NCBI RefSeq assembly: GCF_014905175.1
Contig: NC_057788.1
Location: 1,674,001 to 1,738,000 of the forward strand
Length of the DNA: 64,000 nucleotides
Direction: 5' to 3'
Source: Aphidius gifuensis
Taxonomy: Eukaryota; Arthropoda; Insecta; Hymenoptera; Braconidae
Shown: piece by piece, positions 53,179 through 64,000 of the stretch
Layout of the letters: each line of letters opens with the position of its first letter
Numbering within the stretch: the stretch's first letter is position 1
The notes under the pieces: model-generated
The model's database searches: none
The model's input: the letters and a program-made list of their open reading frames with translations, nothing else
Told to the model about the DNA's origin: nothing
Made by a program: the position numbers and the translations under genes

Positions 53179-56100
53179 CTGTGAACAAACAAGAAAAAAA
53201 ACAACAATTTAGTATAAATATATAATATTTAAATATAGTATTAATAATAATTTAATTTTAAAATAAATATATAAAATTATTTTTATAAAATTATAATAAA
53301 CATAAAAATTAATGTTGCATATATATTTATTATTATTTAATTCATATTTATTATATTAACTTTTTATTATAAATAGGTGAAATATATATATTTATTTTTA
53401 TTTTTTATTATTCAAAGGTAAAGTTAAGTCAGCGTGAGTAATGACTGTCGATTGGTCACTCGTCGATCGTTACCATGAGTGTACGTGACTGCGTTTACGT
53501 TTCCACGGGTCGTTAACTCGTTTTCATTAAGGCGCGGCATATACAAGTACTTTTTTTTTTTTTTTTTCACTATTACAATTGCCCTTTTTATCATACAAAT
53601 ATATTTGTTATTTTATTATTATTTAAAAACATCAAAACAAATCAATTGTCGTTGATGTAAATTTTAATTTTTCTTTTAATTTTTTTCTATTTTATTATTA
53701 AATCGTGCAGTTGTTAAAATTATTTATAATAAAAATTTATTTATTGTTAATTTTAATACGTTAAATACACGATGTATAAATAAATTTATAAATTAATAAA
53801 CAATATATTTTTTTTAAATCAATAATCTTTTGTAAAAGAAAATTTAAAAAAAAAAAAAAAAAATTCAGTAAATCATGAAATTATTGAAAATGTTTTATAA
53901 TAATTAATAAAAATTAATAATTTATATGACTTAAATAAAGCTAATAAATAAATAAACATTTTTTTTTTTTTTTTTTTCAATTAATTAATAATGTTTTTTA
54001 TATCATAATTTTTTAAAATTAAAAAAACATTTTTTTCTTTTTTTTTTTTTTTCAATTTTAATTATATAATAATACATTTACCGATATTTAATTTACTTAA
54101 TTTATATTTATTGAATTGTTTTAAATTAATTAAAGAAAAAAAAAAAAAATTGTTTAATGTTATTTTATATGATTAAAATAAAAATTCAACTAATATCTCT
54201 ATCGTAGCCTTAAGGCTTGCTTTCGAATTTGCTGATCCGGTTTTCCCCTTCAGGCTCTTTTGCACACCTTTACACTCGTTCACCCTTTTTAAAAATTTTT
54301 TTATTTATTTTTATTTGATTCTATACTGCGATTAAAACACATATATACATGTATATATATAATCAAATTTATATATAGCTGGCTGAATATATATTACCTC
54401 AAATTCATCAACATTTTTATATCCAAAAATGGATAAATTGAAATGAATACATAGCTAATTACCAACTTATAAAATCTTTAAATGGTCAAAACTCACATTT
54501 CCAGTCTTAATCATTATATAAAGTCATCATAAAGATGTACTACTGTAATTTTTTTTTCTTTCTTTATTCTTTTCCTTTGACTTGAATAAAAAAAAATTGA
54601 AAAAAAATACCGACAATATACTTGTTTTTGTAGAATATATATTTTTATTATTTTTATATATTATTATAAAAAATTTCAACATATTTATACATGTGAAAAT
54701 AAATACGTGTATAATAAATATTCAAAAAAAAAAAAAATTTTTAAATTTGAGTCTCATCGGGGCGGCGCCCAGTTGATCATTAGGAACGTAGAGACAATTC
54801 AAACTAAATGTGAATATATAAATTGAATGACCTGGCGTCTAGATAATCACCGGTGCTGACCATAACAAAATCTTAAAAAAAATAAATGAATATATATAAA
54901 AATAAATTATTTAAAATTTTAAAAATATTAATGCATTTATTCATATGCCAAAATTAATAATTAAAATAATTTTTAAAGTACTCATTAATTATCTTAAAAA
55001 TAAAAATTTTATTATTATTTCTTTTTTGCTATTTTTAAACACTATTTTTTGTGAATAATTTTTTTTTTAAATAATAAAAATTAAGTTTAATTTGATACCA
55101 TATAAATGTATAATTTAGAAATTTTTTTTTTCAATTAATTAATAAATAGTTAATGATGATTTAATTAGTCAAAAATTAAAAATTTTATGTTGAAAATTTA
55201 TTTATTTAAATGTACATTTATTGATATTTAATATTTTTTAAATGATGAAAAAAATATTGCTTTGGTTACTTTTGAATTTCGATTACATTTCTATGATTTT
55301 TTTTGAATTAAATTGGTAAAATAACGGAAGTAAAATCAGCGCTAGTTGACAAGATGTAACAAGACATTTAGCATAGGGAGAAGTGTATACACTATACATA
55401 CTTGAATCACCATCATGTACAAGTTATTTTTCACGGGATGTATATACAAATGTTTATAAATTTATACACGTGTACACAAGAAGATAGTAACACATGTATT
55501 TGTGAAAATCATCAGCCCTTTTCTTGGCTTATAAACTCTGCAATTTTTTGTATGTTTCAAATAGTTTTTTTTTACATTTGTTTTCTGCATTTGTTTAAAT
55601 GTTTAAGATAAGCATTCAAAGTTAAACAAAGATTCAAATAAAAATATATAAATTCATTTGTATGCGTGAGAATTAGTGTAGGTGTATTAGATTCTTGGTA
55701 TACATATATATTGCTCAATGAAAAGACCAAACGAATGAAACTAACCGTCGGCTTTTAGGAACTGGGTGGTTGAAATTAATGTTGTTCGCTTAATTGGAGC
55801 CACCGCGAGGAGTGTTTGTGTGGCCAAAAGTGGTGCTCAATTATTATCTTTAACCCTTGACTTATATTTTTTTAAAATTTATATACATTTTTTATTATAA
55901 TTTTTTTCCAAATTAATTTTAAATAATAATTTATAATGAAAATGAATTTTCATATTTTTTATAAATTTTTGTAACTTTGAATTTTTTTCTATAAAAATAT
56001 AAAAAATTTAATAATTATATTCCGAGAATTTTTTTCATAATAATTTTGATGTAAAAAAAGGTTTTTTTTTTTTTGTTTCACGTGACATATGCTGGGTTTA

Positions 56101-59100
56101 TTAATGCTTGGCATGTTGAAAGTAATTTTGATTTTATTTTTTCCTCAAATGATTTTATTGTTAATGTTTTTTATTCATTTTCTTTGTTTGAAATTTTTAT
56201 TTTTGCAGGTGAAAAAAAGACATTACTCTGTCGGTATAAACGGTGGTTAAGTTTGTTCGAAATAATGTTTACGTACTGGGTAAGACCGACATCTCGTTAC
56301 ACTATCGAGAACACACACGCCAACTTATTATTATTATATTATAATTTTCTCTACGATATATTTTACATTTATAAAAAAAATTCGTTAAAATAAAAATTTA
56401 CTATTTCATTGTATGAGCTTCATATTATATATTTTTTCGATCGACATTAAAAAGTATTTCGAATAGAAAATTAAGCTGATGCAAAAAAAAAAAAAAAACA
56501 CAAAAGATTAATTTATATTAAAACCTATATGTCTCTTTAAATTTGAATTTTTTTTTTGACCTTTTGTTCAATGATGCATAGCTCCGAACTTTCTATGTCA
56601 AAAAATTTAAATAACATTTATTTTAAAACCGATAGAAAAACCTCAAAAATTAAACTTGAATAATAAATGCATTTGTCGAGAAAAAAAAATATAACAGAAC
56701 CAATAAATTTACGTTAAAATATTATAATTTTCAAGTTTTTAAAAATATAATTATTCAGGGATACGCATAATAATACTAAACCATTTAAATAGCTCAAAGA
56801 AATAAAATAAATTTTTAAACAAAAAAAAAAAGTTATTCAGACTAAAAATAAAATTATAAATAAAATATTTAATTTAAACAAGTCTATTATTAAAATATAC
56901 ACAATTGATTGATAAATAAAAAAAGAAAAAAAAAATTTAAATTTATAAATAATAAACAAGATCGATAAATCAATTGAATGCTGTCAATTGACGAACATCC
57001 AAACTTGGAATATATTATTATTGATAATCAATGCAGTGACCTGGTGGTACAAATACAATTGAAATAAAAAAAAAAAAAATACATATTTTTATAATAAAAT
57101 AGATAAATAATCCAATGATAGTCACGCTAGAATTTATCGACCTTGGCACTATTTTGAAGATGGTGATTCTCTGCAGCAAAAAAAAAAAAAATATCCAAAC
57201 AAAAAAAAAATACTAGAACACCAAGAAGTAGAAGAAGAAGACGAACAAGAAGAACAAATAAATAATAACAATAATCATATAAATAAAATAAAAAATAGGA
57301 ATATAAAAAAAAAAAAAAAAAGGGAAAAAGAACATTGACAAGTCGTGACGAGAACGTCAACTGCGGGTGGGCCTTTTTGGATCTCACGTGTATTTTACTT
57401 TTTCTTGGGTGTTGCTTTGAGCGTAGGCGTCCCAGAACATGCAAATTACCCGAACCAGATTTGCCGATACATCTTAATTTTGTGTTACAATAATCCATCC
57501 ATATATATATTTAATTTATTATTTTAAAAAAATATAAAAAATCAAAAAAAAAAAAAGTATTAAATTTAGAAAAAAAAAAAAAAAAGATGAACATCTTGAT
57601 TCGAATGAGAAAGGGGACTAGACTGAAATTTATTAATCGACTTTCTAATTAACGAATCTATTAATTTCTGACTCAGTGATCAACAAAAAAAAATCTTTTT
57701 TTTTAAATATAAAACACGCACATATATTTTATTTTTATTTTAATACCGTTATGTGTGTATATTATGTATTCGAGACGAGTTGTTTTATGTTTGTTGTTTT
57801 TATAACAACTTGACAATATACATATATGAATTCAAAATATTGGAGACGGGTAGCTCGATCACATTTATACTATATGAGATTTTTTTTTGAGCTCCTGGGA
57901 ATGATATTATATGTGAAACCTTTTAAAACTTCGTTGGCGGCATTCGTGAGAATAACGACTTCCTGAAAGGTGAAAATTAAGCTATTAATTATTTAAGATA
58001 TAGCCAGTAAACGCCTACTGGTCTTGAAATTAATATAAATAAATATATTAATAATTTTTTTATTTAAAATATAGATCAATTTATTTGCTCATTCGATAAA
58101 TTAATTTAGCTTATTTTTTTGTCATATGACAGAATTGAAAATTATTATAACAACTCAACTTGTAATCAATGTAAAAATAAATACATAAAAATTCAATTGA
58201 CGTATATATAAATAGTCAAATGACTGTCAACAACTTTATATGTATAATGGGTCAGTTGAAGATTAATTTTAATTGGCCAATAGGCATAAATAAACTCATA
58301 AATATAAATTAAAATTTACTAAATAAATTTATTGTTCATAAAGCTACTAAGTAGACCACCCTGAATTTTTTAATTATATATTTTCTAATAAAATTGTATC
58401 ACTAATTATATCATTATGATTTATAAATAAAATATAATCACAAAATTGTTGATAAAAATTTTTAAAACAATCAAACTACTGTCTTTCACAAGTCACATTA
58501 ACAAAAATTAAAAATTAAAAAAATTATTATTATCTCCAGACATTTCCCATCAAGATAAAATTAAATAAAAAAAATTTATTTATATATTGCAAATTTAAAA
58601 ATAAAAAATTTTTATTAAATAAATTAGCAAATATAAAATTAAATGATTGATAAATATTATTAAATTAAATGTATAATTTAAACAAAAATTTACATTACAA
58701 ATAAAATTTTTAAAAAGTGATTGATATATACATGACATGTAAAATACGGGATGTTATATTCAAAAGTATGCAATTTTAACATTGGAATAAATATATTATG
58801 CTACCTTGATTAATATTAACCCCGGAAATCACTTAATTTCTTTGGCTCGTATAAAACCACACAGTTGAATTTAATATTCTTACATATAATAAAATATAAT
58901 CTTTCTTGATTTGATATATATTTATCTCTTTCTCTCCTCGTCTCTCTTATTCATTCATACATTTAACAAAATTTAATAGTTAAATTTACTGTTTCATTTT
59001 AACTTCTGTATTTCAACCTATATTACGGATGACTTGTGAGTGATGAGAGTCAAAGCATGAGTTTACATTGAGAGGTTTATACTGGTAGGGTGAATTGGCG

Positions 59101-60946
59101 GAAGTTGTACGAAATACATATATATTCATTCTATCTTTATGTTTATTTATTATTATTATTTTTATTTTTTTTTTATATATTTTACAATCATACTCACATC
59201 TGTGTAACTCTTTCTGGGTTCATTTTTTTTTTTTTTTCTTTTGAATTATTTCTCGACGAAATTAAATAACATTGCATCAGGGAAAAAAAAGAGAAGGATA
59301 TTTTTAAGCACAACGGAAGTGTTTTATATTTTTGACAGTGAATTAGTGCATCAAAAGACATGTTGACAAATATTTTACCTTTTTTCCCTTTTTCTTTTTT
59401 TTTTTTTTTTGAATTTTATTGTCCCAGTTTAAATATCAAAGAATCTCAGGGGGGTCTAGTCAAGGTTTTTTTTTTTTTGCTTTTTTTTTCTAGGTCAAAA
59501 GAATTATCTCTGGGAATTTCGAGTATATCAACAAAATCGTTTGGATAAATGTTTTCTTTACAATAAAAAAAAAAACAAAATAAATAAAACTTTGTTGAGT
59601 ATAAAAAAATAAATAAATAAAAGAACAATAAAAAAAAAAAAAAGAATGAAAAAAATGTGCAAAAGATTGAGCTGTAAATTCTGGGCTTTTTTTTTCTTTT
59701 TTGTCCATTGTCCGAGACAGAGTCATCAACCCCCTCGAGACTGTCTGTGTGTTCTGTGATTTATAAAAATAAAAAAAAAGATTTTTTTTTTGAAAAAGGA
59801 TAAATTAAAGTATGCAGACAATAAATTAATATTTCATTTTAAATATTGACTGAGGGTGTGAGTCAGCCAATAATGATGATTTTTTTTTTTATTTTATTTA
59901 TTATTTTCAACGAAACGATATAGTAATAACTGAGAAAGAGTTGAGATATATATCTCGTTGTAAAACGTCATTTCTTGGTTTATTCATTCTCAAAGTTTTT
60001 AGTGTGTCGATGTGACAGGAGGCCACAATATGACCTTGTTGATATAAATTAACAAACATTTAAAGCTCATTTTTAAAAAATACATTTTCTCTCATTTTAC
60101 AAAACCATTAATGTCTTGAATTATTTTTTAAAAATTCCAAGAAAAAATATTCACATTATTTTTACATACAAAATAATAAAAATATATGTAAAATAATTTA
60201 CAAATCTTTGAGTTTATTTATTTTATAAAATAACATATTTTTTTTTCAAAAGCTACAAGTGCCTTAGCGATCTCTTAATAACTTTTACAACAGAAGTTGG
60301 AATGCAATATTCATAAAACAGCTACCGTCGACACAAACTGCCAACAAATTTGAGTTAAATATCAGCATAGTACTATGCACAAAAAAAAAAACCATATATA
60401 CATGACACACACATAAAAATAAAAATCCATAAATGAAATGTATATCTTTCTTTATAATAATAATTACATACTTTTTTTTTTTTTAAAACTTAATTTATCT
60501 GCATTTTAAAAATGAAAAGAAAAAACAATTTAAAACATCATCATCTTTATTTTCATGGATGTATCAATACCTGTAATAATATGTGCGTGTGTGTTAATAT
60601 TAAATATATAAAAGTAAAAAATAAATAAATGATTAAAATAATTTTTTTTTTTTTTATATTCATGTCCTCGTTCAGTAGCATGTATACTAGATGAAAAATA
60701 TTTCGAGGACGTTATAAACGATAATCATACTCTCTCAAGATGATGATGAATAAACTTTGTTTTAATGTGTATATATTTCAAAGATAAAAAACAAATGGAT
60801 AACTATTTTTTTTAATACAAACATATTAAATATTTATGTTTGTGTGTTATATATAAATTAAATATGTATTTATCAGTTGATGTATGTCTTGGTTAGCTGT
60901 TGGTAGTTTGTTGAATATATATACCAACGTCTCAACGTTCGCAATG

Positions 60947-60955
60947 GACCACCCA
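60947..60955 (-). promoter_or_regulatory. Exact Ci/Gli-type site
   Basis: GACCACCCA on the + strand within a balanced-composition island (60900-61050) of the presumed inv intron. Confidence 0.4.
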
Positions 60956-61349
60956 GTTGTTTGACTCCACTATGCTGACGTTTGGATCCAACGAGAAATC
61001 GATTCTTGTCGAGATCTACACAAATGATATTGACTCTAACTCTCTAAGAATAATCATTGATTCATATAAACTTTCTCACTCATTCTAATTTTTTTTTTTT
61101 TTAATTCTTTTCAACTCGATCTCACTTTGTCACTAAATAAATTTCATAATAAAATACAATTTTTATATTTAAATTAAAATGTTTTTATGGCTTTACTTAA
61201 ATATTTTACAACATACTAATGACGATGTTTTAAAGTTGTTTATATTTTTTAACTGTTTTATTTACTTCAATTTAATTAATTTATTTTTAATTATTTACAA
61301 CATTAAATTCGTTTTTATTGTTATTTAAGTTTATGCAAGTTTTTAGTGG

Positions 61350-61371
61350 TTTTTTTTTTTTTTTTTTTTTT
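61350..61371. repeat. Poly(T) tract
   Basis: About 22 uninterrupted T, among the longest homopolymers in the window. Confidence 0.85.
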
Positions 61372-63463
61372 GAATTTGCCCGGCAGGCCAGATCATTCTG
61401 AAAGCTCAAATATATATATCTCCCATTAAGGAATTAGTAAGATGATAGACCCGTCAATGAAGGGACTGAGTTGAAAAAAAAAAAACAGCACGGCGCTTAT
61501 GTTTGCCAGAAATAAAAGAAGAGGGGTAGCCCACCACGAGAGAAAAAAATAAAATAAACATAGATATATATTTTGTATGGTGGATGAGAATTTTGGATGA
61601 GTGCCGCCAACTTGGCGGGGAGTCTTTTGAGTGAGACAAAAATATCATAATATTGTTGTATTAGAATGAGAAAGATAAACAAAAAATTCACAAGATAATA
61701 ATGATAGTAATAAAAAAAAAAAAAAAAAATACGTCTGACCCATAAAAACGTCAAACTTCCCTTAAACTAGAGAAACGTCTTCATCAGTCTCCAGACCAAA
61801 GAAACGATCCGTTACATTCTCTTCTTCAAATATGACGTGAATTGAATGAAAAAAAAAAAAATTAAAAATACATTTAAAAAACAGAAAAAATATTTAAATA
61901 CAGTATTTAAATAAAAATTATTCGAAATATTTAAATAATATTTTATTCTTTTCATATTTAATTTCGTTTTTTTTTTTTTTGTAGAAAAAAATATAAAATT
62001 GATGGCTTTCATTATTTGATGTGTGTATCAAATATAATTCTTTTTTTTGTTTATATTTTTTTTTTGTATTTATAATAGAGCTTTAAAGTACATGTTAAAA
62101 AAATTATATATTAAAAAAAAAGTACACAAAGACAAGCACACACGTACAGTGAAAAAGGAAGTCGTAATAATATAATTTTAATGTCAGACCACTAGCACTC
62201 TCATTCTTCATTTCATATCTGTGGCTGTAATCACCACAAAATAAGGAAAAAAAAAAAAATAAAAAATTCAAAAATATGCAGAATTAAATATTGTAATTAT
62301 CTGGCTAATTTGTCGTCAAGCCTATCAATTGCATTAATCCTCAATTATCATAATCATAAAACTCGAGCGAAAAAAAAATAAAAAAAATAATTAAAAAACA
62401 ATAGTTAATACTAATTAAAAATAGATAATAAAAAAAAAGTATAAAGCTGAATAATTAAATTAAGTATTTAGAATAATTTTAGAATAATTAAATTTGATAA
62501 TTTTAGCTGTTAATCTATTCTATAAATAATTTAAATATAGTTAATTTTTGTCTCTGTTTCATTTTGAAATGTTGTCGAAACAAATTGACCACGACGCATG
62601 GTAACAACCACTACGACACGTGCTAATATATAGGGGACATATTTAATATATATAAAACACATATACACTTAATATCATATTTACCAATACAATTTATAAA
62701 GTTAATATATCATATTGTTAATTCATTTATATATTTATTTAACTTGCAATCTCATACACGACCGGTTTTTCAACCTGTCCATTACTCGACAGATATATCA
62801 CCACAAAACCACAAAAAAATATATATACAAGACACTTTATTTACAAAATATTATCAACAAATATTTATTAAATAATCCAAAACGAAAATTATAACTATTG
62901 TATAATATAATAATTGTGTCAAGTGTATTTAAATAATATCAAAATGAAAATTTTTAAACAGTTTTAAGTAATTTAAAAAATTCATATCTATTAAATATAT
63001 ATTTTATAAACATTAAAAAATGCAACTCAATGCAGCTTTAATTTAAATTTAAATAAAAAAAAAATTTAATCAAATGAAAATAATATTTAATCTAATCTTG
63101 GTGTTAAATTTCCATTAATAATAATTTATTAAATTAAAAAAATAATAATAATAAAATTGATATTTTAATTTAAAATTTTTTTTTTTTTATTTTGCATATT
63201 TTATAATAATAATAGTTTTAAAAAAATACAGTTGCACTTTGTACTTGAATAATAATTGTATAATTTTTGATAGAAAAAAAAAAAATAATAATTTTTTTTT
63301 GTAAATTGTGTGATATGGTTTCATGAAGTAATAGTAAAAAAAATTAAAAGTAAAAAAATGAAAAAAAGTGTATGAAATAAAACGGGTGGAAGCGCGCACA
63401 TCAGAGGGGAGTGCCTTGATGCCAAAGAGGAAGAACTGTGTGTATAAAGAGGTGGAGAACGTG

Positions 63464-63472
63464 GACCACCCA
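63464..63472 (-). promoter_or_regulatory. Exact Ci/Gli-type site
   Basis: GACCACCCA on the + strand in a G/C-richer island (63360-63540). A weaker GACCACCGT follows about 15 bp later. Confidence 0.4.
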
Positions 63473-64000
63473 CAATGTGCCGCGAAGACCACCGTGCTAG
63501 GCCCACTGGCATACATTAGGCGATCATGGTTCGTATATATATCTCCCCCAAAAACTATATACACCGCGTGCATTTATTCTCGCCCTTTTATATTTCTTTC
63601 TCTCATTTACTCATTAATATTGTATTCATTTTATCTCATACACTTGTTCACTTCATCACCCTTTCTTCTTCTTTCTTTATTTTTTTACTTTTAACTTTTC
63701 TTTTTTGGCTTTCTTTCATCAACCCCATCAACAAAAAAATATACATCTTTTTCTAAAACTCATCTATGTTGAACTGTATCAATGACAACAATCATTTTTA
63801 TTTTTCACTTGTCATTTAGACAAGTATTATAAATTATTTCATCATCAATTTGAATTATATTTTATCGTTTTTATAAACACTTTGGATTTCATCAATATTC
63901 AATAATTTTTTTCCATTTATTTATATTTTTAATTTGAAAATTACGACACAATTTATAATGCGTTTTATAATTTATTTTTATTTTATAATTTTGCAGTATA

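Larger units (their letters stand above)
53179..64000 (-). other. inv: Invected large upstream intron (continues past the window)
   Basis: No EH1- or EH2-coding exon is visible on the - strand from here to the right edge, so this stretch is read as part of a first intron of at least 10.8 kb. It is mostly A/T homopolymer. Balanced islands lie at about 53410-53545, 54190-54290, 54770-54870, 55330-55860, 57120-57500, 60900-61050 and 63360-63540. Two exact Ci/Gli-type sites (60947 and 63464) lie in it. Frames such as 57127-57498 and 63187-63573 show no domain. Another small gene nested here cannot be excluded. Confidence 0.6.

Noticed and set aside
57127..57498. 123-codon frame on the - strand within the presumed inv intron
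   Set aside because: Mostly Phe/Leu/Tyr from poly(A) and GAA repeats read in reverse; no EH motif, so it is not an inv exon.
22074..63412. Shared 12-mer CAGAGGGGAGTG in two islands
   Set aside because: The match does not extend beyond 12 bp and could be chance between G-rich islands.
63187..63573. 128-codon frame on the - strand at the right edge
   Set aside because: Composition follows homopolymers and there is no EH1/EH2 motif; overlapping frames of similar length occur on both strands.
1..64000. tRNA, rRNA, CRISPR and transposase searches by eye
   Set aside because: No GGTTCRANNCC-type B box with a matching A box, no rRNA core words, no regular spacer arrays and no transposase or reverse-transcriptase motifs were seen.

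Overview
This is a very A+T-rich eukaryotic window (about four fifths A+T by eye), full of poly(A)/poly(T) runs and short microsatellites. It carries the homeobox ends of the linked engrailed (en) and invected (inv) pair. The two proteins, the shared intron position and the microexon are insect-type. Extreme A+T content and long homopolymers would fit a hymenopteran such as a parasitoid wasp, but that placement is an inference.

Layout: 1-28.2 kb holds no convincing gene. It is A/T desert with small islands of higher complexity, one 382-bp foldback repeat and, at 26.7-27.8 kb, a set of degenerate direct repeats just upstream of en. At 28.2-31.4 kb lies engrailed on the + strand. It has two coding exons (28776-29505 and 30674-31026) joined across an 1168-bp phase-1 intron, giving a 360-residue protein with EH1 (Groucho-binding type), EH2, EH3, homeodomain and part of EH5. 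At 31.4-50.5 kb is a 19-kb gene-free interval between the two convergent genes. At 50481-50836 on the - strand is the last exon of invected. A 6-nt microexon at 53173-53178 (- strand) adds the Arg-Ser pair typical of the insect inv class. The interval 53.2-64 kb is then read as inv intron; its first exon (EH1/EH2) is not in the window and should lie to the right.

The genes encode sister homeodomain transcription factors used in segment polarity, posterior compartments and neurons. The rest of the window is best read as their regulatory landscape. Observations most worth following are: (1) the inv RS microexon with perfect splice signals; (2) near-identity at silent sites between the en and inv homeoboxes (about 210/231 nt, with a 66-nt identical run), pointing to gene conversion; (3) five exact copies of the Ci/Gli 9-mer TGGGTGGTC scattered through the locus, where far fewer than one is expected; (4) two long foldback (MITE-like) elements; (5) the divergent C-terminus of En. 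I found no tRNA, rRNA, CRISPR array, coding transposon remnant or evidence of a wholly new system.
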